The translations under genes were made by a program, and so were the position numbers. The notes below the pieces were generated by a model. The model was not told where the DNA came from. It saw nothing but the letters and a program-made list of their open reading frames with translations, and did no database searches. From contig CAYOJL010000022.1 of the NCBI GenBank assembly GCA_964404235.1, positions 1 to 24,203 of the forward strand: DNA of 24,203 nt, read 5' to 3'. This DNA comes from CACEUX01 sp964404235 (lineage in GTDB: Bacteria; Fidelibacterota; Marinisomatia; Marinisomatales; UBA1611). Positions within the stretch are counted from its first letter, which is position 1, and each line of letters begins with the position of its first letter. Shown in pieces: positions 1-9,709 of this stretch.

Positions 1-1
1 G

Positions 2-352
2 ACTCGTTGCAGCTCATTGGTTGATCTGATCGATCATTCAGATTACTTTTTCAATGCCCCAGTTGAGTTCGATGAAAACGATATCAAGAAGGCATGGAAA
101 GACGATACCGCAGAAATGCTAGCAGAAGTATTGAAAATGCTTGAATCGACTACGGATTGGAATGCAGATGAACTTGAGTCTAATTTTAAAAATTATATGG
201 AAAAAAATGACTATGGTTTTGGAAAGGTAATGAAACCAGTAAGACTGGGGTTGTGCGGGAACCTGCAAGGCCCCTCATTATTTAGCATAATGGGAATACT
301 TGGTAAAAAAATATGTATAGAACGTATAAATGCTATTATTAATAGGTTTTAA
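2..352 (+). CDS. gltX: Glutamyl-tRNA synthetase, C-terminal fragment (5' end outside window)
   Basis: The frame is open from the window edge, so the true start lies upstream. The visible 116 residues look like the C-terminal anticodon-binding end of bacterial GluRS: a segment reading LVDLIDHSDYFF, then an all-helical stretch, then the family's closing region with GKVMKPVRLGLCG and GPSLFSIMGILGK. In the family this enzyme charges tRNA with glutamate in the cytoplasm. The gene ends with TAA three bases before the glnS start, so the two synthetase genes are probably co-transcribed. The catalytic core is not visible, so discriminating and non-discriminating GluRS cannot be told apart here. The presence of glnS next door suggests glutamine is charged directly. 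Confidence 0.82.
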   Translation, partial: TRCSSLVDLIDHSDYFFNAPVEFDENDIKKAWKDDTAEMLAEVLKMLESTTDWNADELESNFKNYMEKNDYGFGKVMKPVRLGLCGNLQGPSLFSIMGILGKKICIERINAIINRF

Positions 353-355
353 GAA

Positions 356-2035
356 ATGAATGAAAGTAATACACAAATAAAAAACTTTGTCCAAAAGATC
401 ATTGATGAGGATAACTTATCAGGGAAATGGGAGAATCGAGTACACACGAGATTCCCACCGGAGCCAAATGGTTATCTTCATATTGGTCATGCAAAATCTA
501 TTTGTCTTAATTTTGGAATTGCTGAAGAAAATAATGGTAAGTGTAATCTAAGATTTGATGATACTAATCCTCTAAAAGAGGAAGATGAGTATGTCAGGTC
601 GATCATCGAAGATGTCAAGTGGTTAGGCTTTGATTGGCAGGAACGTTTATTCTACGCATCAGATTATTTTGAACAGATGTTTGAATTTGCGATACAACTT
701 ATTGAGCAAGGAAACGCATTCGTATGCGATCAGACCGCTGATCAGATAAAGGCCTGTAGAGGTACGCTTACAGAGCCCGGTAAGGAAAGCCCTGATCGTG
801 ATAGGAGCATAGAAGAGAACCTTCAATTATTCCAGAGCATGAAAGAGGGTGATTTTTCAGATGGTTCTAAGACACTTAGAGCTAAAATAGATATGTCTCA
901 TCCAAATCTTAATATGCGAGACCCGGTTATATATCGAATATTACATGCATCTCATCATAGGACAGGAGATGAGTGGTGTATTTATCCTATGTATGATTGG
1001 GCTCATGGATTAGAGGACTCCATTGAAAGGATCACTCATTCCATTTGCACCTTGGAGTTTGAAGATCATCGCCCTTTATATGACTGGTATTTAGATAAGC
1101 TTGGTGTTTATCATCCACAGCAAATTGAGTTTGCTAGGTTGAATGTGAATTTTACTGTCGTAAGTAAAAGAAAGCTAAAAATGTTAGTTGATGAGCACCA
1201 TGTTGATGGATGGGATGATCCAAGAATGCCCACTATTTCAGGATTGCGTCGAAGAGGGTATACTCCATTATCTATTCGCAATTTTGCTGAAGAAGTGGGG
1301 GTAACGAAGCGTGATTCTGTTATTGATGTGGTCAGGCTAGAAAATGCATTAAGGGAAGAATTAAATAAGACAGCACCACGTGTTCTTGGTGTATTAGACC
1401 CTCTAAAAATAGTGATCACTAATTACCCGAATAGTAAAACTGAAATGCTTGAAGCGGTCAATAATCCTGAGGATCCTGATGCGGGAACAAGAGAGATTCC
1501 ATTCTCAAAAGAATTATATATTGAAAAGAATGATTTTATGGAAGATCCTCCAAAAAAGTTTTTCCGTCTAGGACCAGGACGAGAGGTCCGACTGAGATAT
1601 GCTTATTTTATAACCTGCACTGATGTAATTAAAGATGATGATGGTGTCATCAAAGAGATACATTGTACGTATGATCCAGAGACCAAAGGAGGTAATGCTC
1701 CTGATGGAAGAAAGGTAAAAGGAACCTTGCATTGGGTGAGTGCAGACCATGCGATTAACGCTGAGGTGCGATTATATGACCGTCTTTTCAATAAAGTCAA
1801 TCCAGAAGAAGGCGGAGATTTTTTAGAAGCGCTTAATCCTGATTCATGTAAGATTATTCAGTCCGCAAGGTTAGAACCAAGTTTATCTAAACCTGATTCA
1901 ATGACATATCAGTTTGAACGATTAGGTTATTTTAAAAATGATGAAGGTTATTCAAGTAAAGGTCATAATGTTTTCATCCGGGTCTTATCGCTTAGAGATT
2001 CATGGGCAAGAATAATGAAACAGAATATATCATAA
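356..2035 (+). CDS. glnS: Glutaminyl-tRNA synthetase
   Basis: A class I aminoacyl-tRNA synthetase that ligates glutamine to tRNA-Gln in the cytoplasm. The 559-residue length fits the bacterial GlnRS family (about 550). The ATP-binding signature is at residues 34-45 (PPEPNGY followed by HIGH). A KMSKS-type loop appears as VVSKRKL near residues 268-274. The GlnRS segment DEWCIYPMYDWAHGLEDS lies between them, and a C-terminal beta-barrel anticodon-binding region follows. The ATG is three bases after the gltX stop, consistent with translational coupling. It ends with TAA. Nothing suggests damage. Its unambiguous reading, with normal TGG tryptophans, helps show that TGA is not a general sense codon in this genome. 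Confidence 0.97.
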   Translation: MNESNTQIKNFVQKIIDEDNLSGKWENRVHTRFPPEPNGYLHIGHAKSICLNFGIAEENNGKCNLRFDDTNPLKEEDEYVRSIIEDVKWLGFDWQERLFYASDYFEQMFEFAIQLIEQGNAFVCDQTADQIKACRGTLTEPGKESPDRDRSIEENLQLFQSMKEGDFSDGSKTLRAKIDMSHPNLNMRDPVIYRILHASHHRTGDEWCIYPMYDWAHGLEDSIERITHSICTLEFEDHRPLYDWYLDKLGVYHPQQIEFARLNVNFTVVSKRKLKMLVDEHHVDGWDDPRMPTISGLRRRGYTPLSIRNFAEEVGVTKRDSVIDVVRLENALREELNKTAPRVLGVLDPLKIVITNYPNSKTEMLEAVNNPEDPDAGTREIPFSKELYIEKNDFMEDPPKKFFRLGPGREVRLRYAYFITCTDVIKDDDGVIKEIHCTYDPETKGGNAPDGRKVKGTLHWVSADHAINAEVRLYDRLFNKVNPEEGGDFLEALNPDSCKIIQSARLEPSLSKPDSMTYQFERLGYFKNDEGYSSKGHNVFIRVLSLRDSWARIMKQNIS

Positions 2036-2089
2036 TACCATAACTAAATTGGGTTGGATTAAATCAATGAATACCCCTAATTTGAGTCG

Positions 2090-3409
2090 ATGAAACCATT
2101 CCTCCGAATGCGCAAAGTTTTCCTATATATATTTTTTTTATCCTTTGTTTGCGCAAAGGACCCATATGCTTATCTATATCTTTTACCATTTGATAATATC
2201 CAAAATGACCCTGCTGTCGAGTGGATAGCGGCTGGTTTAAGTGATATGGTGCGCGAAGAAATGAAAAATGTTTATGGTGTACGAATAAAAACAAAAGAAG
2301 ACCTTGAAACGATCATGAACAACCGGACACTTATGCTAAAGCAGCCTAGAGGATCGCGTAATCTTTTAGTATTGGGGAAATATAATAGGCAATTAGACAA
2401 GGTGCATGTCACTATTCAGGTCATAGATGTTGCAAACTGGGAAGAGCTTGCGAAATCACAGCTTACTGAGGTGTATACTCAAGTTCCTTCCTTGAATAAG
2501 TCGGTAGGATCATCTGTTCATCAAATGATCAAACCCTTTTTACCTTCTCAGCCCAAGACAGCCATCTCTATATTTCCAAAGTATACTGAGAAGCAGGTAC
2601 TTAAAGAACGGCATCCTGTATCAATACAGGCAGAAAAAGTTGCATCCAATTTAGATCAACAGATCGCTGAACTAGAGGCATCCATGGAATTCCTTTTAGG
2701 TGCTAGGGCCAGAGATAAAGAGAGGCCAAAGAAAGAAGCCTCTAGATTTGATTCTGGAGAATGGACAATGGATTTTGATGTTGACCGTAAAATGGATGAG
2801 AATCCTGAAAATGCAGGGAATACGCAGCTCTTGTCAGGGGTGTTAGACCAATTATTGACCAACCCTTATGAAGTTGAGTTACAGCGTCCAGAATTTGAGT
2901 ATCATCAAGATGATGAATTATACATGACCGTACGTTTCCCTGTCATATATAGGCTTAAAGATAAAATTTTAAAGGATATGTTATCTGGACTCCCTTATAC
3001 TGGTCTAGAGCAGGATGGTACACTTACCATCTTTTATTTTGACAGAACCAAATTCAATTTCCCTGATCATCATGTGGATGCTATCAAATCTGGTTCTTAT
3101 AGGAAGGTCCCAATAATGAGGATATTTGATAAAAACCGTAATACTCTCATCCTTGTTGCAGACACACCTGAAGAATATTGGCATGCTAAAAATAGTAATA
3201 AGGTCCTCTATCTGCCACAGCATCAATTCTCACCATTGATTGATTTTTCAGTGGGTGGATGGTCTATCCAAGTAGCTATGGAGACGGTTGATATACAAGC
3301 AGTATATGAATTTATCTTACCCGTCAGTGAAGTGGAATCACTTAGTAATGTTAGTTTAAAATTCGTCAATGAAAATGACCTGAGATCATTTCTTGACCCA
3401 ATCTTATAG
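2090..3409 (+). CDS. Secreted protein with TolB/FlgO-like N-terminal domain, function unknown
   Basis: The 439-residue protein starts with a signal peptide ending near FVCA/KD (residues about 20-23). A second ATG at 2108 would give an equally good signal peptide, so the exact start is open. Residues about 25-150 resemble the TolB/FlgO/CsgG-like fold: a beta strand with LLPFDNIQNDP, an amphipathic helix (WIAAGLSDMVREEM), a segment VRIKTKEDLETIM, then LLVLGKYN and a VTIQVIDV strand. In that family this domain lies in the periplasm or on the outer membrane. The middle (about 180-240) is charged and helix-rich. The C-terminal 180 residues look beta-rich and I do not recognise them. It lies 54 bases after glnS and 31 before the first Sec gene, but I see no direct link to the redox genes. 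It ends with TAG. Confidence 0.72.
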   Translation: MKPFLRMRKVFLYIFFLSFVCAKDPYAYLYLLPFDNIQNDPAVEWIAAGLSDMVREEMKNVYGVRIKTKEDLETIMNNRTLMLKQPRGSRNLLVLGKYNRQLDKVHVTIQVIDVANWEELAKSQLTEVYTQVPSLNKSVGSSVHQMIKPFLPSQPKTAISIFPKYTEKQVLKERHPVSIQAEKVASNLDQQIAELEASMEFLLGARARDKERPKKEASRFDSGEWTMDFDVDRKMDENPENAGNTQLLSGVLDQLLTNPYEVELQRPEFEYHQDDELYMTVRFPVIYRLKDKILKDMLSGLPYTGLEQDGTLTIFYFDRTKFNFPDHHVDAIKSGSYRKVPIMRIFDKNRNTLILVADTPEEYWHAKNSNKVLYLPQHQFSPLIDFSVGGWSIQVAMETVDIQAVYEFILPVSEVESLSNVSLKFVNENDLRSFLDPIL

Positions 3410-3440
3410 CAAATCAATTGGTAGGTGACTGATCATTAAA

Positions 3441-4571
3441 ATGAAAAAATTTCTTATTATTTTTCTGTTATCTCTTTCTTTTGGGCAAAAGTTGGATGAT
3501 ATCGATCTAGCGATCCAAGAGCTAGAGAACATTGTCCAAGCGGCATCAAGGTCATCACAGAGAGTATTTGTAGAAGATTTTACAGGCCTGCAATGACCAT
3601 ACTGCCCATCCGCGAGTTTCGCGATCTCAGAGATGCTAGATGAATACCCAGAGACATTGATGAATATCGAATGGCATAATCCAAGTTTTACTCCTGGGAA
3701 TTCAGATTTTGATATTCCTGAGTATAGTTCAAGAGCATCTATGTATGGAGTAGGAGGTATTCCTCACACACAATGGAATGGTGTCCAAGAAACAGTTGGA
3801 GGTTATGCCAATGGTAATTGGCAGGCATTTATAGGAACGTTCACCGCACTCTATAATAGCATGGTCGGAGAGGAAACTCCCTATGAGATCAGTATCAATG
3901 GTTATGCTGGCTCGGAAGTAAGCTATGATGTAACGATCTCAATGGACTCGGATATGAGTAACTCCAATCAAAAAGTCGATATTTTTGTGGTGGAAGATAA
4001 TATCTGGTCATATTGGACCGGTGCCAGCCAATATCATAATGCAAGGAATGTAGCTAGGGATTGGCTCTCAACAGAAGATCTGACAATCAGTTCTGCAGAT
4101 GAATCAGAGACCTTTTCAGGTACTTTTGATATGGATGAGGATTGGAATGCTGATAGTGTAAAGATCATTGCGATCGTTCAGAATTATGCTTCAAAGCAGG
4201 TCTACCAGGTCACTGCGGTCAATATTAATGATATGAATCCAGATATAGATGATGATGGAATCTTAAATGGAGAGGATAACTGCATCGATATCTATAATCC
4301 AGGTCAAGAAGATTATGATAACGATCTAATTGGTGATGTATGCGATCCATGCGATAATCTGGTTTATATACTTGGTAATATAAATGGTGATACAGATGAT
4401 ACTGGAGCTCCCCTTATTAATATTATGGATGTTTTATCATTAGTGGATTATCTAATATCTGATGAATCATATGAATGCCAGGATCCCATATTGAACATCA
4501 ATGGTGATGAATTTGTTAATGTCGTTGATGTGATCGCTTTGGTGCAGTCCATATTAGGTGGTAATAGTTAG
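3441..4571 (+). CDS. Predicted selenoprotein: Omp28-like thioredoxin fold + TSP3 + dockerin (copy 1, Sec52)
   Basis: Reading through TGA at 3594-3596 as selenocysteine gives a 376-residue protein. Residues 1-17 form a signal peptide (KKFLIIFLLSLSFG). VFVEDFTGLQ then leads into U52-P-Y-C55-P, which matches the Omp28-related pattern EDFTGxxCxxCP with Sec in place of the first Cys. The thioredoxin fold continues to a cis-proline loop (GGIPHTQWNG), followed by a beta-rich domain with the conserved HNARNVAR motif. A thrombospondin type 3 calcium-binding segment (DIDDDGILNGEDNC) and two dockerin-like repeats (NIMDVLSLVDYLI, NVVDVIALVQSIL) end the protein. It is probably a surface or periplasmic thiol/selenol oxidoreductase; the substrate is unknown. 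If TGA were a stop, only a 51-residue stub would be made. It is followed after 15 bases by a TlpA gene. Confidence 0.86.
3594..3625 (+). promoter_or_regulatory. Sec UGA codon with bacterial SECIS-like hairpin (copy 1)
   Basis: The TGA is bases 1-3. CGCGA (18-22) pairs with TCGCG (26-30) around a GTT loop (23-25). C17 is bulged and A15-T16 pairs with A31-T32 below it. In the E. coli fdhF SECIS as I recall it, base 17 is a bulged U and the loop carries G23 and U24. The same positions hold a bulge and G, U here. The GC-rich patch stands out in an AT-rich gene. Confidence 0.78.
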
Positions 4572-4586
4572 ATAAATAATTAATTA

Positions 4587-5114
4587 ATGATGAAAATATC
4601 TAAAACTGTTTTTTGTTCACTTATATTAATAAATATCATATTTGCAGAAGAGAATGATATAGGAAATATTATACCAGATCTCAAAATACGGTTGTTAGAT
4701 GGCTCGAGCACAACTATTCATGAGCTTGTCCAAGATGGTCCTCTTATGATAGACTTTTGGGCAACTTGGTGTGTAAACTGTAAAAAGCTAATGAAATATC
4801 TAGATCAATATCATCAAGACTATTCCAATGATGGTTTCAAGGTGCTCATGATCAATACAGATACTCCAAGATCTTTGGGTAAAGTAAAGTCGTATGTAAG
4901 AGCTCAGGATTATAAATTTTATATTGGTATGGATCCTAATAAAGTGATCTCAAAGAAACTGAATGGAATGGTCATGCCTACAATGATCCTAGTAGATAAA
5001 GGTGGTGAAGTAAAATGGCGTCACCAAGGATACATCACAGGTGAGGAAATTCAGGTTAAAGAGCAGATCACACAACTTTTGGAGAAGAATCTTGAAGAAA
5101 CAGTTGAAGGATAA
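4587..5114 (+). CDS. TlpA-like thioredoxin (copy 1, WCVNC)
   Basis: An exported thioredoxin-fold protein of 175 residues. The signal peptide is MMKISKTVFCSLILINIIFA, cut before EEN. The active site is C62-V-N-C65 within DFWATWCVNCKK, and the cis-proline loop is VMPTMILVD. The family transfers electrons to, or reduces, disulfides of extracytoplasmic proteins. Both cysteines are encoded normally (TGT), unlike the six Sec proteins around it. It lies 15 bases after Sec copy 1 and its 3' end overlaps the next gene, so the three are probably one operon. Its C-terminus lacks the IDF tail found in the other two TlpA copies of this window, and its CxxC dipeptide is VN rather than EP. It ends with TAA. 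Redox direction and partner cannot be read from sequence. Confidence 0.9.
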   Translation: MMKISKTVFCSLILINIIFAEENDIGNIIPDLKIRLLDGSSTTIHELVQDGPLMIDFWATWCVNCKKLMKYLDQYHQDYSNDGFKVLMINTDTPRSLGKVKSYVRAQDYKFYIGMDPNKVISKKLNGMVMPTMILVDKGGEVKWRHQGYITGEEIQVKEQITQLLEKNLEETVEG

Positions 5115-7068
5115 AATTTTAAACAAAGTATATATCATCATTATTGGCTCATCTTTCATTTTAGCTGATCAAATAGATATGAATGGAGCTGTCAACTCAA
5201 ATTTTGGTAACAGCTATGGCTTTTACGATTTTTCTGAGAATATTTTAGATCTCAATATTTTCTATAATGATCTTCAAGGTTGGATTCAATATGAATATTC
5301 AAATCCGCCTGATATTGGTTTTGCTAATAATGATATAAGAAAATTCAGACTAGAATATTCCACAGGTGACTTTGTTTTAAAATTGGGTGACCTCTATGAG
5401 TTTTGGGGCAGGGGTCTTCTTCTTAATCAATTTGATGATCAAGTGACCAGCTTTGATAATGGTACAAGGGGAATGTTAATAGAGTATGATAATGGTCTGT
5501 TTTCTGCTAGTCATATGAATGGAAATTCAAATATCTGGAACATGGGGGCGGATACAAGGACACCGGAATTCAACAATATTCATAGCATGATGGCAAACCG
5601 ATTACAATATAATCGGGGGTTAATGTCATTAGGGCTAACACAGTTAAGATCGAATGAGGAACATGATGTTAATTTTGGTCCATCTGTTATGGCCAGTCAT
5701 GATCTCAAAGGTGCATATGCAACTTGGTCAGGTGGTAATGCAGATTTCTTTATAGAATATGTAGATAAGGTTTCAACGGAAAAAGTGACCATGTTTGGAA
5801 CGATACCGAACGATACTTTGATCAAAGGTTATGGTTATTATCAAAATTTTAATTTTTATCTTGGTAATTGGGGACTTTCAACTGAATATAAACGATATTC
5901 ATTTGATAAAGCATATGGTGATCTATCTGCTGATGATTATGGCAATCAGATCGAATACCAGCAGATGCCAACCCTTGGAAAAGAGCAAAATTCCACACTG
6001 CTTGGTCGCCTGACACATAATTATAATTTTAATGATGAACGAGGTGTACAAGTGGAACTCAACGGATCTCTTCTAGGACTATCATTGACCGCACAATATG
6101 CGCATTTGAGTCGGAATGAGACATGGCAATCTGTTGCGACATTTGACTGGGTTGATAAGGCAATCAATGGATATCTACCTAGTTCAGATATTTCAGCTTT
6201 ACCTTATTGGGAGAATTATCAAGAAGTGAGTGGTTATGCTTTCAATGATAAACTCTATTTTAAACTTGGAAGAGGGGCAAATAAGGAAATACTAAAGACC
6301 ATAAGATATTTTGAAGGTAAACAGGTTGATATCTCATCCATTGATACTTCTTTAGCATGGGTCTATGATACACTTGTATGGAATGATGAGACATATTACG
6401 ATTCAACAGAGGTAGAGCTATATGATACCAATTATACCTCGCCATTTAATGTAGAATCAAAATTATGGCAGCAAAGCAAAGCTTTCACCATCCCAATGGA
6501 AGTGAATTATATTTTTGATAATGGCTATACGGTTGGTATCGGTTTTCAATATCAGGAACGAGAGAAGGTTAATAGATCAATTGGGAATGCCACTACATTT
6601 AATGCTAATGATTCAACATGGAACATGTATGACCCCGATGATTATTCAAATACATATGATGAGACCACGAGCCAACTTGCCAATGCAGAGGGTCCCGTAA
6701 AAACACAGTATAATCGACTAGTTTATCTTTCCATAAGTAAAGCTCCTAAATGGTCTTTTACTATTACCCATGATATGACAAATGCATATGAGGCGAGTAG
6801 TGCCTATGATCCATACTATAATCCTCTCGAAGCATTGATCTCGGGTGATTTGAAATACTTTACAGGTAAGAGGAATAATGTTGATCCACCTAGTTGGATA
6901 CAAAATCGTTGGGTTTCCGTGGAGTTTGCATATAACATAACATCATCTCAAAGGATATCTGTGATGTATGGCTCGATACAAGGTGGACTCTTTTGCAGTA
7001 ATGGTGTTTGTAGATTAATACCTCCATTCAATGATGGGATCAAGATAAGTTACAGTGCAAGCTTCTAA
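5092..7068 (+). CDS. DUF6029-like outer-membrane beta-barrel protein (copy 1)
   Basis: I choose TTG at 5092 as the start. GGAG at 5081-5084 lies seven bases upstream, and this start gives a signal peptide (MKKQLKDKILNKVY, then a hydrophobic stretch ending FILA). A longer in-frame GTG start at 5041 would add an unlikely basic extension. The start overlaps the tlpA end by 23 bases. The 658-residue protein shows alternating beta strands and ends in SYSASF, with the terminal Phe typical of outer-membrane barrels. The segment LKLGDLYEFWGRGLLLNQFDD resembles the Bacteroidota DUF6029 family as I remember it. Near the C-terminus it carries C635-S-N-G-V-C640, also present in the paralog at 16109-18367 (about the same architecture). 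Pairing with TlpA in both places suggests a shared redox or assembly task. Confidence 0.82.
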   Translation: MKKQLKDKILNKVYIIIIGSSFILADQIDMNGAVNSNFGNSYGFYDFSENILDLNIFYNDLQGWIQYEYSNPPDIGFANNDIRKFRLEYSTGDFVLKLGDLYEFWGRGLLLNQFDDQVTSFDNGTRGMLIEYDNGLFSASHMNGNSNIWNMGADTRTPEFNNIHSMMANRLQYNRGLMSLGLTQLRSNEEHDVNFGPSVMASHDLKGAYATWSGGNADFFIEYVDKVSTEKVTMFGTIPNDTLIKGYGYYQNFNFYLGNWGLSTEYKRYSFDKAYGDLSADDYGNQIEYQQMPTLGKEQNSTLLGRLTHNYNFNDERGVQVELNGSLLGLSLTAQYAHLSRNETWQSVATFDWVDKAINGYLPSSDISALPYWENYQEVSGYAFNDKLYFKLGRGANKEILKTIRYFEGKQVDISSIDTSLAWVYDTLVWNDETYYDSTEVELYDTNYTSPFNVESKLWQQSKAFTIPMEVNYIFDNGYTVGIGFQYQEREKVNRSIGNATTFNANDSTWNMYDPDDYSNTYDETTSQLANAEGPVKTQYNRLVYLSISKAPKWSFTITHDMTNAYEASSAYDPYYNPLEALISGDLKYFTGKRNNVDPPSWIQNRWVSVEFAYNITSSQRISVMYGSIQGGLFCSNGVCRLIPPFNDGIKISYSASF

Positions 7069-7138
7069 TAGTTGTTATTAATAAAGTAAGATAATTAGAA
7101 TTGCACATCATAATTTCAAAGAATACAAACATAAAAAT

Positions 7139-8320
7139 ATGAAAATAAAGAAAATATATTATTTACTATTAATATCATTACCATTTTGCCAACAACTTGA
7201 TCCTGTTGAGGTTGCGATGGATGAACTTCGAACGGTTGTTGAAGCTGCCTCAAGATCGAATCAGCGTGTTTTTGTAGATGATTTTACTGGACTACTATGA
7301 CCGTACTGTCCTTCCGCGAGTTTCGCGATATCAGAAATGTTAGATGAATTCCCTGGTACTCTTATTAGTGCTGAATGGCATTCTCCTGGTTATACGCCTG
7401 GAGACTCTGATTTTGAAGAGTGTTATTATTACGACAATTTTGGAGGCTGCTATGGTGCACGAGCAAATCTCTATAATGTAGGTGGCATACCTCACACCGA
7501 GTGGAATGGTGTCTATGACCTTGTGGGAGGATGGGCCAATGGTAACTGGGAGCCAGCCTATGATTATTTTATTGGGTTCTATAATCAATTGATCGGATCT
7601 GAAACACCATACGAAATTTTGATCAACGGTTTGAAAGATGGTTTAACAGTAAATTATGAGATTACTGTTTCCATGGATAATGATTTTGCTATTCAAGACC
7701 AAAAGGTCCAGATAATTGTTGTGGAAGATAAGATCATGTCATATTGGGGTTCTGTTGGTATAGATCATAATGCAAGGAACGTTGCAAGATATTGGATAGC
7801 AACTGAAGATCTCAATATTAGTTCTGCTGGAGAATCACAGACCTTTTCCGGCTCATTTGAGATCGATGAAGAGGCTTGGAATTCTGATAGTGTAAAAATT
7901 ATCTCCATGGTTCAAAATTATGATGATTATGAAGTATTTCAGGTCCAGGAGATCAATGTAAATGAATTTGATACTGATCAGGACGGTATTATGAATAATG
8001 AAGATAACTGCATGACCGATTATAATCCAGGACAGGAAGATATTGATGGAGATGGAATGGGTGATGCCTGTGATATGTGCGATAATGCAAATATTTTCAT
8101 ACCTGGAAATGTGAGTGGTGATCTATGGTATTATGATAATACCAGTATTGAACCAACTGTAAGTGTTGATTTATTTGATGTTTTGATTCTAGCAGAGATC
8201 GTAGAATCGGGAGATCAAGAGAGTTGTGGGTATGAGGCAGGTGATATGACAGGTGAAGGAGATGTGAATATAATTGATGTGATCGCACTTGCTTCCTTTA
8301 TAATGGAAGGTGCATTCTAG
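7139..8320 (+). CDS. Predicted selenoprotein: Omp28-like thioredoxin fold + TSP3 + dockerin (copy 2, Sec54)
   Basis: Read through TGA at 7298-7300, this is a 393-residue protein with a signal peptide (KIKKIYYLLLISLPFC) and VFVDDFTGLL before U54-P-Y-C57-P. It is a close paralog of copy 1: AASRSNQRVF before the active site, SASFAISEMLDEFPGTL after it, cis-proline loop GGIPHTEWNG, HNARNVARYW, and a TSP3 segment (DTDQDGIMNNEDNC). Two dockerin-like repeats follow (VDLFDVLILAEIV, NIIDVIALASFIM). It has an extra cysteine pair (DFEECYYY, FGGCYG) absent from copy 1. It follows the barrel gene after a 70-base AT-rich gap and is followed by a clear terminator. Its probable role is an exported selenol/thiol oxidoreductase. 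Treating the TGA as a stop would leave 53 residues with no catalytic cysteine. Confidence 0.86.
7298..7329 (+). promoter_or_regulatory. Sec UGA codon with SECIS-like hairpin (copy 2)
   Basis: The core is the same as in copy 1: CGCGA / GTT loop / TCGCG at bases 18-30 from the TGA, bulged C17, and a T16-A31 pair. Bases 6, 12 and 15 differ from copy 1 (CCG, TGT, CCT): all lie outside the core hairpin, while the core itself is unchanged. That pattern is expected if the RNA structure is selected. Confidence 0.76.
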
Positions 8321-8350
8321 TTTTAACTTGGGCCTACAATCTTTAACAAG

Positions 8351-8380
8351 AAAAGGCAGTTATTTAAACTGCCTTTTTTT
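8351..8380 (+). terminator. Rho-independent terminator after Sec copy 2
   Basis: A 10-bp perfect stem (AAAGGCAGTT with AACTGCCTTT), a 5-base loop and a run of seven T. It closes the 3441-8320 gene group and separates it from the next promoter. Confidence 0.9.
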
Positions 8381-8385
8381 ATGTC

Positions 8386-8415
8386 TTGGATTAGATACTT
8401 GTGGTATTCTATAAT
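8386..8415 (+). promoter_or_regulatory. Candidate sigma70-type promoter for Sec copy 3
   Basis: TTGGAT (8386-8391) and a perfect TATAAT (8410-8415) are separated by 18 bases, placed between the upstream terminator and the ATG at 8461. The predicted 5' leader is about 40 bases. GAGGT at 8452-8456 is a plausible ribosome binding site. This is a motif match only; groups related to Bacteroidota often use other promoter sequences. Confidence 0.45.
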
Positions 8416-8460
8416 AGAACACCTTTTTTTGATAAATAAGCTAGACAATGCGAGGTAATT

Positions 8461-9672
8461 ATGAGCAAATATCCTTTTAACCTTATTTTTACGACCTTTA
8501 TTCTTTGTGTTTTGACCAGCACTACATTTGGTCAAAGATTAGATCACGACCACTCAGCTAATAATGGCCTACGGATGCTTGTTGAAAATGCTTCAAGATC
8601 TCAACAGGTTGTTTGGGTGGAGGACTTTACCGGGCTTAACTGACCATACTGTCCAAGCGTGAGTTTCGCGCTAGATACACTTTTAAACGAATTTCCTAAC
8701 ACACTAATGACCATTGAATGGCATAGTCCAGGTTTTACTCCTAGTTGGATAGATTTCGATCTTCCTGATGCATATGATGCAAGAGGAGATCTATATGGTG
8801 TTGGTGGTATACCCCATACTCAATGGAATGGTTTAGAATCTTTTGTGGGGGGCGGTTCCAATTGTGTCTGGGAGTACATGTATTATGATAGAAAGGAGAC
8901 CTATGAAGGTTTAGCTGTACAAGAGAGCCCATATATAATAGAACTACAGGGTGATTTGGTTGATTCTGATGGTAGTGACCCAGTATTTAATTTTGATGTG
9001 ATAGTTTCGCTTGAAGAAGATTTCGGTTCAAGTGGTACGGTGCTTGAGTTATTTGTTGCCGAGGATAGTATCATGGCATATTGGAGCGCTTGTGGTGCAG
9101 AACATAACGCTCGAAATGTGGGTCGCGCTTGGTTGACAATGGAAGAAGACGATCAAGTACCCATAACAATAAGCGGTGCAGGTGAAACACAAGTTCATAG
9201 CGGTTCATTTGACGTATCAAATAGTTGGAATCATGATCAGGTAAAAATGATTGTGCTCGCCCAAAATTTAGTAACCAATGAAGTTTTTCAGGCACAGACC
9301 GAGCTTATATTGAATATTCCGACGGATAGAGATGAAGATGGTGTAACTAATCTTGAAGATAATTGCCCTGATGATGCGAATGCAGATCAGGCAGATCTAG
9401 ATGGTGATGATATCGGTGATGTTTGCGATCCTTGTAATGGTCTTGTATATGTTCTAGGCAATGTCAATGGAGATGCAATTGCAGGCCTGGATGGATCTGG
9501 AGATTTAACTTATGATCCGATCATTGATGTGATCGATCTTCTAGCCCTATCTGATTATTTAGAAGACCCTCTTTTTAATGAATGCCAGATGCTCGATCTC
9601 TTAGAAGATGGAGAGGTCAACCAGTGGGATCTCATAGTGCTTGCAGATCTGATCATGAATGGAGGTTCATAG
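8461..9672 (+). CDS. Predicted selenoprotein: Omp28-like thioredoxin fold + TSP3 + dockerin (copy 3, Sec61)
   Basis: TGA at 8641-8643 read as Sec gives 403 residues. The signal peptide ends TSTTFG/Q. The active site is VWVEDFTGLN-U61-P-Y-C64-P. Downstream are SVSFALDTLLNEFP, the cis-proline loop GGIPHTQWNG, HNARNVGRAW, a TSP3 segment (DRDEDGVTNLEDNC) and dockerin-like repeats (IDVIDLLALSDYL, NQWDLIVLADLIM). It has its own candidate promoter, a ribosome binding site (GAGGT, spacing 4) and a terminator, so it is probably a single-gene transcript. Its N-terminal linker (LDHDHSANNGLRMLVENASRS) is longer and His-rich compared with copies 1 and 2 and resembles copy 4. It has two extra cysteines (SNCVW, SACGAEH). 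This copy gives the best evidence for a selected hairpin because its stem differs from the others but still pairs. Confidence 0.86.
8641..8672 (+). promoter_or_regulatory. Sec UGA codon with SECIS-like hairpin (copy 3, covarying stem)
   Basis: AGCGTGA (bases 16-22) pairs with TCGCGCT (26-32) around a GTT loop: seven continuous pairs including one T-G wobble. Compared with copies 1 and 4, the serine codon changes from TCC to AGC while base 31 changes from A to C. The base of the stem is thus kept as G17-C31 instead of T16-A31. Confidence 0.78.
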
Positions 9673-9709
9673 TATCATTGGATTGATCAAGTTTTAGATA
9701 ATAGTTATT

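Noticed and set aside
1111..1419. Minus-strand open frames inside glnS and other genes
   Set aside because: They are antisense to well-supported genes, lack recognisable motifs or ribosome binding sites, and have the composition expected of shadow frames.
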